Below, one piece after another: positions 32,410-41,314 of a stretch of DNA of 64,000 nt. This DNA is from Noviherbaspirillum aridicola (GTDB lineage Bacteria; Pseudomonadota; Gammaproteobacteria; Burkholderiales; Burkholderiaceae_D). Position 1 is the stretch's first letter, and every line of letters begins with the position of its first letter. The stretch spans positions 62,001 through 126,000 of the forward strand of contig NZ_BPMK01000011.1 of assembly GCF_019656455.1 (NCBI RefSeq), written 5' to 3'. Below the pieces are notes generated by a model, which was not told the origin of the DNA, ran no database searches, and worked only from the letters and a program-made list of their open reading frames with translations. Made by a program: the position numbers and the translations under genes.

Positions 32410-32438
32410 TTGACCAATTGCGCATGAGTCGCTATCAT
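32410..32438 (+). promoter_or_regulatory. Sigma-70 promoter for tRNA-Ser
   Basis: TTGACC (32410-32415) and TATCAT (32433-32438) have the ideal 17-bp spacing. Transcription would start about 30 nt before the mature tRNA. Confidence 0.75.
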
Positions 32439-32475
32439 GCGTGACTTCACTGCGGTGGCGTAAGCTGCCGGGTGT

Positions 32476-32569
32476 GGAGACGTGGCCGAGAGGTCGAAGG
32501 CACTTCCCTGCTAAGGAAGCATACGGGCTTAAACCTGTATCGAGGGTTCGAATCCCTCCGTCTCCGCCA
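32476..32569 (+). tRNA. tRNA-Ser (anticodon GCT)
   Basis: The acceptor stem GGAGACG pairs with CGTCTCC, followed by G and an encoded CCA. The anticodon arm is CTTCC-CTGCTAA-GGAAG, giving GCT. A long type II variable arm and the T arm GGGTTCGAATCCC follow. The 94-nt length fits a tRNA-Ser. A short hairpin (CAAGTCC 32577-32583 / GGACTTG 32589-32595) lies in the 3' trailer. Confidence 0.97.
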
Positions 32570-32636
32570 GTACAGACAAGTCCCTCACGGACTTGGGTGG
32601 ATGAAGAAGGCGCCTCAGCCGAAATCTTCTTCCACT

Positions 32637-32666
32637 GCAAAGAGCCTCCCCTGCGGAGGCTTTTTT
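32637..32666 (+). terminator. Intrinsic terminator of tRNA-Ser
   Basis: Stem AGCCTCC (32643-32649) / GGAGGCT (32655-32661) with a 5-nt loop ends in six T. In the remaining 32667-32884 I see no coding region or clear promoter, apart from the ribosome-binding site TAGGAA just before the helicase start. Confidence 0.85.
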
Positions 32667-32884
32667 GTTTCCCGCGTCCTCCAGGTTCTGCCCGGTGTGC
32701 TTCCCCGGCGGCGGATACAGTCTCCGCACGAGTCGTGCACGCATCTCCGGGCGTGCAAATACGTCCCTTTGCGTGCGCATGTTTTACCCCGCTCATGCGC
32801 GCCGAAGCTGCTTGCCTTCGCTGACGCCCCTAACCGGCGACGGAAGCCGCCTGCAGTCTTCCCTCGCGCAAGCTGGTAGGAATT

Positions 32885-34981
32885 ATGCTTGGTATCGGCA
32901 TGCCCGACGAAACCCATTCTTCTCTGTCCTTTGCCGAACTCGACCTGGGAGAGCCGCTGCTGCGCGCTCTGCGGGACCTGGGGTATGAAGTGCCGTCCCC
33001 GATCCAGGCGTCGGCCATTCCCATTCTGCTGAGCGGCCGCGACGTGCTGGGCCAGGCGCAGACCGGCACCGGCAAGACGGCGGCGTTCGCGCTGCCGGTA
33101 CTTGCCCGCCTGGGCCTTGAGGACGGGGGATTGCAAGCCCTGGTGCTGACACCGACGAGGGAGCTTGCGATCCAGGTCGCCGAGGCATTCCAGAAGTATG
33201 CGGCGCATCTTCGCGGCTTCCGCGTGCTGCCCGTTTATGGAGGACAAGCTTACGGCCCGCAACTTGCCGCCCTGCGGCGCGGCGTGCATGTCGTCGTGGG
33301 CACGCCCGGGCGCCTGATCGATCACATTGAAAAGGCCACCCTCGACCTGTCGCGGATCAGGACCCTGGTGCTCGACGAGGCGGACGAGATGCTGCGCATG
33401 GGCTTCATCGACGATGTCGAGACGATCCTGCAGCGCACGCCGGCGATGCGGCAGAGCGCGCTCTTTTCAGCCACCATGCCGGCCCCGATCCGGCGCATCG
33501 CGCAGACCTATCTGCGCGAGCCGGCGGAAGTGACGATTGCCGCGAAGACCGCGACCGCCGTCAACATCCGGCAGCGCTACTGGCTGGTCAGCGGCATGCA
33601 CAAGCTGGATGCGCTCACACGCATCCTGGAAGCCGAGCCGTTCGACGGGATGATCATTTTCGTGCGCACCAAGCTTGAAACGGAGGAGCTGGCCGGCAAG
33701 CTGCAGGCACGCGGCTTCGCCGCCGCCGCGATCAACGGCGACATGGCGCAGCAGCAGCGCGAACGCACCATCGGGCAGCTGCGGGAAGGGCGGATCGACA
33801 TTCTCGTGGCGACCGACGTAGCCGCGCGCGGCCTGGACGTGGAGCGGATCAGCCATGTGGTGAACTACGACGTGCCGTACGATCCCGAGAGTTATACCCA
33901 TCGCATCGGCCGCACCGGACGCGCCGGCCGCAGCGGCGAGGCCATCCTGTTCATCGCGCCCCGGGAGCGACACCTGCTCAAGACGATCGAGCGGGCGACG
34001 CGCCAGCGTATCACGGTGCTCGAACTGCCGACGGTGCAGGCCATCAATGACGCGCGTATCGCCCGCTTCAAGGACCAGATCTCCGAGGCGCTCGCCGAGA
34101 ATGGACTCGATGTGTTCCGCTCCCTGGTGGAGGACTATGAGCGTGAACGGAACATTCCCGCGATCGAAATCGCGGCCGCGCTCGCCCGGATGGCGCGCGG
34201 CGGGACGCCCTTGCTGCTCGAGAAGAGCGGGCCTGCCCGGGCGGAAGAAGCGCGCGGCGGAGAGCAGCGACGCGTCCGCAACGCGGCGGACGACGATCCG
34301 GCGGAACCCGGGATGAAGCGCTATCGCATCGAAGTCGGCCATATGCATGGCGTCAGGCCCGGCAACATCGTCGGGGCGATCGCGAACGAGGCGAAGCTCG
34401 ACGCCGGGCATATCGGGCGTATCGACATACGCGACGACCATGCGCTGGTCGAACTGGACGCCAGGCTTCCGGCCGCAGCGCTCGACAAGCTGGGTGAAGC
34501 GTGGGTCGCCGGGCGCCAGCTGCGCATCTCGGAAGTCCGCGGGCCTGGATCGGAAGCCGGGCATGGCAGGGAGGGGCACGAGCCGCCCGCCCGGCGAAGC
34601 GGTGCCGGGCACAAGGAAGACAGCAAGCGCGCAAAGCCATCGGACCCCCGTCCGGCGGTCGGCATGGAGACCTACCGCATCGAGGTCGGACGCATGCATG
34701 ACGTCAGGCCGGCGAGCATCGTCGGCGCGATCGCGAATGAAGCGGGGCTGGAAGCGCGCTACATCGGCCGCATCGAAATCCTCGACGACCACAGCCTGCT
34801 CGATCTGCCGGAGGGCATGCCGAGGGAAATCATGCGGCAATTGCAATCGGTGGCGGTCGCCGGCCAGCCCCTGCGTATCAGCCGCGTCGGTCCCGCGCAG
34901 GCCAGGGCCGGGAAGGCGCCGAAGCCGACGGAGCCGGCCGCCCAGGCCCGCTCCCATCGCAAGGGAAAGCGCGGCGGCTAG
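32885..34981 (+). CDS. DEAD-box RNA helicase, DeaD/CsdA-DbpA type, with two C-terminal RNA-binding domains
   Basis: A 698-residue ATP-dependent RNA helicase. The core has P-S-P-I-Q (Q motif, about 37-41), A-Q-T-G-T-G-K-T (58-65), P-T-R-E-L (90-94), D-E-A-D (164-167), S-A-T (about 195) and H-R-I-G-R-T-G-R (339-346). After a CsdA-like dimerisation stretch (about 380-440) there are two DbpA-type RNA-binding domains: 477-551 and 594-668. They are clearly alike (both contain Y-R-I-E-V-G-x-M-H-x-V-R-P and I-V-G-A-I-A-N-E-A) and are joined by a charged linker. CsdA and DbpA normally carry one such domain. A basic tail ends the protein. It is likely a ribosome-assembly or cold-shock helicase. It stands alone between tRNA-Ser and the first chemoreceptor. 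Confidence 0.9.
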   Translation: MLGIGMPDETHSSLSFAELDLGEPLLRALRDLGYEVPSPIQASAIPILLSGRDVLGQAQTGTGKTAAFALPVLARLGLEDGGLQALVLTPTRELAIQVAEAFQKYAAHLRGFRVLPVYGGQAYGPQLAALRRGVHVVVGTPGRLIDHIEKATLDLSRIRTLVLDEADEMLRMGFIDDVETILQRTPAMRQSALFSATMPAPIRRIAQTYLREPAEVTIAAKTATAVNIRQRYWLVSGMHKLDALTRILEAEPFDGMIIFVRTKLETEELAGKLQARGFAAAAINGDMAQQQRERTIGQLREGRIDILVATDVAARGLDVERISHVVNYDVPYDPESYTHRIGRTGRAGRSGEAILFIAPRERHLLKTIERATRQRITVLELPTVQAINDARIARFKDQISEALAENGLDVFRSLVEDYERERNIPAIEIAAALARMARGGTPLLLEKSGPARAEEARGGEQRRVRNAADDDPAEPGMKRYRIEVGHMHGVRPGNIVGAIANEAKLDAGHIGRIDIRDDHALVELDARLPAAALDKLGEAWVAGRQLRISEVRGPGSEAGHGREGHEPPARRSGAGHKEDSKRAKPSDPRPAVGMETYRIEVGRMHDVRPASIVGAIANEAGLEARYIGRIEILDDHSLLDLPEGMPREIMRQLQSVAVAGQPLRISRVGPAQARAGKAPKPTEPAAQARSHRKGKRGG

Positions 34982-35224
34982 CCCGGGGCCATCCGTCGCA
35001 CTTCGCACGCCCTTTTGTCTGCACAACCGCCGTCATCGAAGACAGACGCCCGGACGCCTGCTGTAGGACGAGAGATGACGCGCCTGTCGGGGTCCCGCTG
35101 CCTGTTTCCAATCCATCCAGCAACCTATACTTCGGCTGACAGAAACCATGTCGTGCGCAGGTGTAATCGCCTGGTCCGGACCGGGCCGGCGCCGGCATGA
35201 CTCACCGACAGAAAGGTCAAAGTA

Positions 35225-36958
35225 ATGAAGTGGTCATTTCGCAAGAAGCTCTTCGCCCCGCTCGTCATTGCATGGATCAGCCTGTGGGCGATCACGCTGA
35301 CCGACATGTACAGCAACAAGGTGCGCCGGCTGGAGGAGCGCCAGCTGTCGCTGCGTTACGCGACGCAGATCGGCCTGTCCGTGGTGCAGGAGTATGCGGC
35401 GCTCGCGGCGGCCGGGAAGATGAGCGTGGAGGAGGCGCAGAAGCAGGCGCTGGCACGCGTGAAGGCCATGCGGTTCGGCGAGGATGGCTATCTGACCGTG
35501 ATCTCGTCGCGCGCCGCGGTGGTCATGCATCCGCTCAAGCCTGAGCTGGATGGCAAGGACATGGGGGACTACAAGGACCCGGCGGGGAATTACCTGTTCC
35601 GCGACATGGCGGCGATCGCAAAAGGGAAGGGCGAGGGATGGGTGGAGTATGTGTGGCCCAAGCCGGGTCACCCGGACCAGTCCAAGGTTTTCCCCAAGGG
35701 CTCGTACGTGCTGACCTACAAGCCCTGGGACTGGAGCTTCGTCACCGGCGTCTATCTCGATGATCTGACCGACGCGCTCATCAGCGACTTCTGGCGCGCC
35801 TTCCTGATGCTGACCATCGTCGGCATTTTCCTCAATGGCAGCATCCTGCTCGTCATCCGCAGCGTGGAGCGCTCCATCGGGGGTGATCCGGATGACGCGG
35901 CCGAGGTCGCCCGCCGTATCGCCGGCGGCGACCTGACCTCGCCGGTGGTGCTCAGGAAGAACGACGGCGGCAGCCTGCTGTCGGCGATGAAGACCATGCA
36001 GGACAGCCTGCTCGGCATTGTCAGCCAGGTGCGGTCGGGCACGGAATCGATCTCGACCGCCTCCGGCCAGATCGCCGCCGGCAATCTCGATCTGTCCTCG
36101 CGTACCGAGCAGCAGGCGGCCTCGCTCGAAGAGACGGCGTCGTCGATGGAGGAGCTGACCTCCACCGTGCGGCAGAACGCGGAGAACGCACGCCAGGCCA
36201 ACCAAATGGCGATCGCGGCGTCGGAAGTGGCGGGCAAGGGCGGCGAAGTGGTGCACCAGGTGGTGGAGACGATGTCGGAGATCAATGCGTCGGCAGGCAA
36301 GATCGTGGACATCATCGGCGTCATCGACGGCATCGCTTTCCAGACCAATATCCTGGCACTGAATGCGGCGGTGGAGGCCGCGCGGGCCGGCGAGCAGGGC
36401 CGGGGCTTCGCGGTGGTGGCGGCGGAGGTGCGCACGCTGGCGCAGCGCTCGGCGTCGGCCGCGCGCGAGATCAAGGAACTGATCGGCAATTCGGTGCAGA
36501 AGGTGAACGACGGCAGCGCGCTGGTCGACCAGGCGGGCGCGACCATGCAGGACGTGGTGGCGAGCGTCAGGCGCGTGGCGGACCTGATCGGCGAGATCGC
36601 CGCGGCCAGCGACGAGCAGACCGCGGGCATCGAACAGGTGAATCAGGCGATCGCGCAGATGGATCAGGTGACCCAGCAGAACGCGGCGCTGGTGGAAGAG
36701 GCGGCCGCCGCCTCCGATTCGATGCAGAAGCAGGCAAAGGAGCTTGCCGAGTCCGTCAGCGTCTTCAAGCTGTCGACCGGCGGCGACGCCGCGCCCGCCC
36801 CGGTGCGCGCTCCCCGGCAGCCGACCGCGGCACGGCCGGCGCCGGCGGCCAGATCGTCGGTTCCGGCAAGGCGGCCGGCGGCCCCGCCCGCACCGGCGTC
36901 CGCGCCGGCGCGCGCCAGCCTGCCGGTGGCCGCGGGCGACGACTGGGACGAGTTCTGA
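35225..36958 (+). CDS. Methyl-accepting chemotaxis protein with a Cache sensor
   Basis: A 577-residue chemoreceptor. Transmembrane helix 1 lies at about 8-27. A periplasmic single-Cache domain (about 35-185) shows [11 protein letters not shown] and [11 protein letters not shown], the sCache_2 pattern that often binds small organic acids. Transmembrane helix 2 is at about 190-212, then HAMP and a long signalling coiled coil with the hairpin tip [25 protein letters not shown]. An Ala/Pro-rich linker ends in D-W-D-E-F, a W-x-x-F peptide like the CheR/CheB tether of E. coli receptors. The gene stands before flhDC on the same strand and has its own terminator. The ligand is unknown. Confidence 0.92.
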   Translation: MKWSFRKKLFAPLVIAWISLWAITLTDMYSNKVRRLEERQLSLRYATQIGLSVVQEYAALAAAGKMSVEEAQKQALARVKAMRFGEDGYLTVISSRAAVVMHPLKPELDGKDMGDYKDPAGNYLFRDMAAIAKGKGEGWVEYVWPKPGHPDQSKVFPKGSYVLTYKPWDWSFVTGVYLDDLTDALISDFWRAFLMLTIVGIFLNGSILLVIRSVERSIGGDPDDAAEVARRIAGGDLTSPVVLRKNDGGSLLSAMKTMQDSLLGIVSQVRSGTESISTASGQIAAGNLDLSSRTEQQAASLEETASSMEELTSTVRQNAENARQANQMAIAASEVAGKGGEVVHQVVETMSEINASAGKIVDIIGVIDGIAFQTNILALNAAVEAARAGEQGRGFAVVAAEVRTLAQRSASAAREIKELIGNSVQKVNDGSALVDQAGATMQDVVASVRRVADLIGEIAAASDEQTAGIEQVNQAIAQMDQVTQQNAALVEEAAAASDSMQKQAKELAESVSVFKLSTGGDAAPAPVRAPRQPTAARPAPAARSSVPARRPAAPPAPASAPARASLPVAAGDDWDEF

Positions 36959-37004
36959 TCTCTCCAGGACCGGCCCCCGGAACATGGGGGCCTTTCCCTT
37001 CAGG

Positions 37005-37028
37005 ATCCGCTTCGGCGGATTTTTTTTT
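37005..37028 (+). terminator. Terminator of the Cache chemoreceptor gene
   Basis: ATCCGC-TTCG-GCGGAT (37005-37020) has a stable UUCG tetraloop and is followed by eight T. A GC-only hairpin just upstream (GGCCCCC / GGGGGCC around 36972-36992) may help. Confidence 0.88.
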
Positions 37029-37477
37029 CGGCGGCCCTAAATCGGGCTGCGGGTCTGCCGTTATTCATAAGGAAGGCAGTACGAGGCCGGCGAAAATTTT
37101 TTTCGCGGACACCCTAAATTTCCTGAAATTGCTGCCGATAAGCAACAGAGGCGACCGGAAGCGGCATTTTTTTATGCACGAATCTGGCTGCCGGGAAGTA
37201 AGTTTTTTTAACAATATGTTACCGGCAAGGGATGCCTGGCGAGGCCCGTCTGATCGCCGCAAACCCAGTATCCATGCCGCTTCCAGCGCTTCAGTCTGCA
37301 AGCGCTGAATAGCTCTGTTCGTCTTTTGTAGGACAAAAGACGACAGGGCTGCTCGCCGTTTGTCCGTCTCCAAATACGGGCAAAGGCCTATTCCCCTTCC
37401 CATAGTTACTCTGGAGAATCGCCTTTCACGGAATGCCGTTAGGCAATAAGCCGCGATCTCAACCGACGGGGGTGTAC
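37029..37477 (+). promoter_or_regulatory. flhDC upstream regulatory region
   Basis: These 449 bp contain no convincing gene. The region is visibly richer in A/T than its neighbours, with several T-runs (37101, 37168, 37203), as expected for a regulated promoter. A 10-bp perfect inverted repeat TCGTCTTTTG-TAGGA-CAAAAGACGA lies at 37319-37343, about 135 bp before flhD. It could be an operator or an mRNA leader hairpin. No T-run follows it, so it is not a standard terminator. I could not fix a -35/-10 pair with confidence. Confidence 0.5.
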
Positions 37478-37795
37478 ATGAAAACGAGCGACATGCTGGC
37501 TGAAATCCGGGATGCCAACCTGAGCTATCTGATGCTTGCACAGCAGATGATCCGGTCGGACAAGGCCACCGCGGTTTTCAGGCTGGGGATCAGCGGCGAA
37601 ATCGCGGACCTGATCGAGGGCCTCAACAATTCCCAGCTTCTCAAGCTTGCCGGTACCAACATGATGCTCGCGCGCTTCCGTTTCGACGATGGCGCGATAC
37701 TCGGCATGCTGACCAACTACAACAAGGATCGCGAACTCGCGCATACGCACGCGGCGATCCTGATGGCGGGCCAGCAGGTCGAGCAAGTGGCGTAA
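37478..37795 (+). CDS. flhD: Flagellar transcriptional activator FlhD
   Basis: A 105-residue subunit of the FlhD4C2 master activator of flagellar class II genes. The sequence [18 protein letters not shown] and the later [16 protein letters not shown] are characteristic. The frame continues 15 codons upstream to 37433, but ATG 37478 gives the family start M-K-T-S-D-M-L and is preceded by a GGGGG-rich site. flhC follows 26 bp later. FlhDC suggests an enterobacteria-like flagellar hierarchy in this organism. Confidence 0.94.
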   Translation: MKTSDMLAEIRDANLSYLMLAQQMIRSDKATAVFRLGISGEIADLIEGLNNSQLLKLAGTNMMLARFRFDDGAILGMLTNYNKDRELAHTHAAILMAGQQVEQVA

Positions 37796-37821
37796 GGCGT
37801 TCGGACAGAGACGGGATCGAC

Positions 37822-38394
37822 ATGACAAAGAAAAGCGTAGTAACCGAAGCACAAGAGATTCAGCTCGCCATCGAGCTCATCAATCTCGGCGCCCGACTGC
37901 AGCTGCTCGAATCCGAAACCTCGCTCTCGCGCGAACGCCTGCTCAAGCTCTACAAGGAACTCAAGGGCGTGTCGCCGCCCAAGGGCATGCTGCCGTTTTC
38001 GACCGACTGGTTCATCACCTGGCAGCCGAACATCCATTCCTCGCTGTTCATCAACATCCACAAATACCTGGTCGAGCATGCCCAGATCAGCGGCATCGAA
38101 GCCGTGATGAAGGCCTACAAGCTCTACCTCGAACAGGTCGAACCGGAGCCGGGCGGCGAGCCCGTGCTGTCGCTGACCCGCGCCTGGACGCTGGTGCGCT
38201 TCTTCGAGAGCAAGATGCTGGAGACGGCCTGCTGCAGCAAGTGCGGCGGCGAGTTCGTCGTGCACCGTCTCGACCTCAACCACGATTACACCTGCGGCCT
38301 CTGCCACATGCCGTCGCGGGCGGGCAAGACACGCAAGGCGCGCGAAGACGCGGCTTCGGCTTCGGCTTCGGCCCCGGCTTCGACGCAAGCCTGA
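37822..38394 (+). CDS. flhC: Flagellar transcriptional activator FlhC
   Basis: A 190-residue partner of FlhD that makes the main DNA contacts. The zinc site C138-x2-C141 ... C158-x2-C161 corresponds to the four cysteines of E. coli FlhC. The segment [16 protein letters not shown] is typical. The tail contains an Ala/Ser repeat made by an in-frame hexamer (GGCTTC) repeated near 38355-38375, which could vary in length between strains. Confidence 0.94.
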   Translation: MTKKSVVTEAQEIQLAIELINLGARLQLLESETSLSRERLLKLYKELKGVSPPKGMLPFSTDWFITWQPNIHSSLFINIHKYLVEHAQISGIEAVMKAYKLYLEQVEPEPGGEPVLSLTRAWTLVRFFESKMLETACCSKCGGEFVVHRLDLNHDYTCGLCHMPSRAGKTRKAREDAASASASAPASTQA

Positions 38395-38440
38395 TTGCCA
38401 TCGCTTCATCCCACGCCTGCCGGGCCCGCAGTCTCCTCAC

Positions 38441-39235
38441 ATGAATAACGATCGGGCGCCGGCGCGCCGTCCGCCCTGGCGCATTCCCTCGGTGCAGGCG
38501 CTCGCGGTCCAGCTCGGCGCATTCGCGCTGGTGCTGGCGCTGTCGTTCGCAGCGGCCCGCATCGCCGGCGTCGAACTCAGCATCGCGCATGCCGTGCTGC
38601 TGCAGGCCGTAATCGCCGCGCTGTTGTCCCGCCTGGCCGGCATGGCCAGCTGGTGGACCTGGATTCATCTGCTGTTTCCGCCGGCCGCGGCCGCGATGCA
38701 TGCGCTGCGCCTGCCGCCGGTACTGTTCCTGTCCGCTTTTGCCGCGCTGCTCGCGCTCTACTGGTCGAGCTTCCGCACCCAGGTGCCGTACTACCCGTCG
38801 CGGCGCGCCGCATGGGAGGCTGTCGTCGGCCTGCTGCCGGCGCCGCGGCCCGGCGAGCCTGTGTCGTTCATCGATATCGGCAGCGGCTTCGGCGGCATGG
38901 CGATGCATGTCGCGCGGGTACGCCCGGATGCCGAGGTCGAAGGCGTGGAGCTGGCGCCGCTGCCGTGGCTGGCCAGCGCGCTGCGGGCGCGCTGGCTCGG
39001 CAGCCGCGCGCGTTTTTCGCGCGGCGACTACGAGGCGCTGGACTTCGGGCGCTACGACCTGGTTTTCGCCTATCTGTCGCCGGCGGCCATGCCGGCGCTC
39101 TGGGCGAAGGCGCGGCGCGAGATGCGTCCCGGCTCGCTGCTGGTCAGCCATGAATTCCCGGTTCCGGGACAGCAGGCCTCGCAGGTTCTGCAGACGGGGC
39201 AGGGCCATCCTCCGCTTTTCGCCTGGCGCATGTAG
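38441..39235 (+). CDS. Membrane-anchored class I SAM-dependent methyltransferase
   Basis: A 264-residue protein in two parts. Residues about 15-115 contain three or four hydrophobic helices. Residues about 130-264 form a Rossmann-type methyltransferase with motif I F-I-D-I-G-S-G-F-G-G-M-A, the acidic loop V-E-G-V-E-L-A-P, and Y-D-L-V-F-A-Y-L. I do not recognise a named family or substrate. The gene lies between flhC and motA on the same strand. Similar genes occur there in related genomes as far as I recall, so a role in flagellar or envelope modification is possible, but not shown. Confidence 0.65.
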   Translation: MNNDRAPARRPPWRIPSVQALAVQLGAFALVLALSFAAARIAGVELSIAHAVLLQAVIAALLSRLAGMASWWTWIHLLFPPAAAAMHALRLPPVLFLSAFAALLALYWSSFRTQVPYYPSRRAAWEAVVGLLPAPRPGEPVSFIDIGSGFGGMAMHVARVRPDAEVEGVELAPLPWLASALRARWLGSRARFSRGDYEALDFGRYDLVFAYLSPAAMPALWAKARREMRPGSLLVSHEFPVPGQQASQVLQTGQGHPPLFAWRM

Positions 39236-39417
39236 CAAAACTCAAGTTTTCCATCCTTGCGGACGTAAATTCCTTACCGCTTTCGAGAACAGGGGCGATT
39301 CGACGACAGATTCGACGACAGTCGGCCAGATACTGGTTGTGATCCTGTCGGTGAATTGGCAAAATGCTCGTGGGAAATATCGTCCCTGGAAAGTAACCAT
39401 CACGCCGGAGCCGGGTC

Positions 39418-40278
39418 TTGTTAGTCATTGTCGGATACATCATTGTTTGTGGGTCGGTCTTCGGCGGCTTCCTGCTGGCGGGCGGTCATTTGCATTCCCT
39501 GTTCCAGCCGGTGGAGCTGCTGATGATCGGCGGCGCCGCGGTCGGCGCTTTTTTCGTCGGCAACAACGGCAAGGCGATCAAGGCCACCATGAAGGCCCTG
39601 CCGACCGTGCTCAAGGGCTCCCGCTACACCAAGGCGCTGTACATGGAGCTGATGACCCTGCTGTTCGAGATCCTCAGCAAGGTGCGCAAGGAGGGCCTGA
39701 TGTCGATCGAAGGCGACATCGAGAAACCCGAGGACAGCCCGATCTTCAGCAAGTATCCCGGCATCCTGGCGGATCACCACATCACCGAATTCATGACCGA
39801 TTACCTGCGCCTGATGGTGGCGGGGAACATGGATGCGTTCCAGATCGAGAACCTGATGGACAACGAGATCGAGACCCACCATGTGGAGGGGGAGATCCCG
39901 GTGCACTGCGTCTCGAAACTCGGCGACGGCCTGCCCGCCTTCGGCATCGTCGCGGCGGTCATGGGCGTGGTCCACACCATGGCCTCGGTCGGCCTGCCGC
40001 CCGCGGAACTCGGCATCCTGATCGCGAATGCACTGGTCGGCACCTTCCTCGGCATCCTGCTGGCCTACGGCTTCGTCGGCCCGCTTGCCAGCTTGCTCGA
40101 GCAGAAGCTGCATGAGTCGAGCAAGATGTTCCAGTGCGTGAAGGTGACGCTGCTGGCCAGCCTCAACGGCTATGCGCCCGCGCTGGCGGTGGAATTCGGC
40201 CGCAAGGTGCTGTTCTCGACCGAGCGCCCGTCGTTCAGCGAGCTGGAAGATCACATCAAGCAATCCAAGTCGAAATAA
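39418..40278 (+). CDS. motA: Flagellar motor stator protein MotA
   Basis: A 286-residue inner membrane proton-channel subunit. It starts at TTG 39418, which gives the typical M-L-V-I-V-G-Y-I-I-V start; no ATG is in a suitable place. Four transmembrane segments are visible (about 2-20, 30-50, 170-190, 200-222). The cytoplasmic loop carries the charged residues that touch FliG, and the late G-D-G-L-P-A-F-G-I-V-A-A-V-M-G-V-V-H-T motif includes the conserved channel proline. Length is close to E. coli MotA (295). motB follows after 40 bp. Confidence 0.95.
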   Translation: MLVIVGYIIVCGSVFGGFLLAGGHLHSLFQPVELLMIGGAAVGAFFVGNNGKAIKATMKALPTVLKGSRYTKALYMELMTLLFEILSKVRKEGLMSIEGDIEKPEDSPIFSKYPGILADHHITEFMTDYLRLMVAGNMDAFQIENLMDNEIETHHVEGEIPVHCVSKLGDGLPAFGIVAAVMGVVHTMASVGLPPAELGILIANALVGTFLGILLAYGFVGPLASLLEQKLHESSKMFQCVKVTLLASLNGYAPALAVEFGRKVLFSTERPSFSELEDHIKQSKSK

Positions 40279-40318
40279 GCAGCCATGATCCGCAAGGCGG
40301 CTGGGGGAACAGGAACAT

Positions 40319-41272
40319 ATGGCTGACGAAGGGCTGCGGCCGATCATCGTAAAGCGCATCAAGAAGGGCGGCGGCGGACATCACGGCGGCGCCTGGAAGA
40401 TCGCGTATGCCGACTTCGTGACGGCGATGATGGCCTTCTTCCTGCTGATGTGGCTGCTCGGCTCGACCGCCAAGGGCGACCTGCAGGGCATCGCCGAATA
40501 TTTCCAGACGCCGCTGAAGGTCGCCATGTCGGGCGGCTCGGGCTCGGGCGACAGTTCGAGCGTCATCCAGGGCGGCGGCAAGGACCTGACGCGCAAGGAA
40601 GGTCAGGTTCGCAAGGCCGACGACCCGCAGATGAAGAAGACCTACAACCTGCAGGCCGCGCATCTCAAGGACCTGGAGCAGGAGCTGGAGCGCGCCGAAC
40701 TGGCCCGGCTGCGCACGCTCAAGACCAAGATCGAGGACGCGATCAACGCGCGTCCGCTGCTCAACCAGTTCAAGAGCCAGCTGCTGCTCGACATCACCTC
40801 CGAGGGCCTGCGCATCCAGATCGTGGACGAGCAGAACAGGCCGATGTTCGCACTTTCCAAAGCCGAGCTGCAGCCCTACACGAAGGAAATCCTGCTCGAG
40901 ATCGGCAAGGCGCTCAATGACGTCCCCAACCGCATCAGCCTGTCGGGCCACACCGACGCCACGCCGTATGCGAGCGGCGAAAAGGGCTACAGCAACTGGG
41001 AGCTGTCCTCGGATCGCGCCAACGCGTCGCGCCGCGCGCTGATCGCCGGCGGCATGGACGAAGCCAAGGTGATCCGCGTGGTGGGCCTGTCGTCGGCGAT
41101 GCTGTTCGACAAGGAGAATCCCTTCAATCCGATCAACCGCCGCATCAGCATCATCGTCATGAACAAGAAGGCGGAAGAATCCGCCCTGAAGGATGGCGGC
41201 ACGGTGGAGGTGCAGGCGCAGGGAGCGCAGGCTCCCGCCGCGCCGGCCGCCCCCGCGGCCAGGCCGCAATAA
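40319..41272 (+). CDS. motB: Flagellar motor stator protein MotB
   Basis: A 317-residue stator subunit. The single transmembrane helix begins with Y-A-D-F-V-T-A-M-M-A-F-F, whose D32 is the proton-carrying aspartate. A plug/linker region follows, then an OmpA-like peptidoglycan-binding domain (about 150-275) with L-S-G-H-T-D-A-T-P-Y and N-R-R-I-S-I-I-V. The tail is Ala/Pro-rich. It forms the ion channel with MotA and anchors the stator to the wall. A second, distinct stator pair (motC-motD) is present later in the window. Confidence 0.95.
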   Translation: MADEGLRPIIVKRIKKGGGGHHGGAWKIAYADFVTAMMAFFLLMWLLGSTAKGDLQGIAEYFQTPLKVAMSGGSGSGDSSSVIQGGGKDLTRKEGQVRKADDPQMKKTYNLQAAHLKDLEQELERAELARLRTLKTKIEDAINARPLLNQFKSQLLLDITSEGLRIQIVDEQNRPMFALSKAELQPYTKEILLEIGKALNDVPNRISLSGHTDATPYASGEKGYSNWELSSDRANASRRALIAGGMDEAKVIRVVGLSSAMLFDKENPFNPINRRISIIVMNKKAEESALKDGGTVEVQAQGAQAPAAPAAPAARPQ

Positions 41273-41314
41273 TGTCGGTCGCGATACGGGCGACCCTGAG
41301 GACGGAATGAGACC

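Noticed and set aside
39242-39268. Possible sigma-28 promoter before motA (TCAAGTTT-N11-GGACGTAA)
   Set aside because: The -35 half is good and the spacing is right, but the -10 half matches only about 4 of 8 consensus positions.
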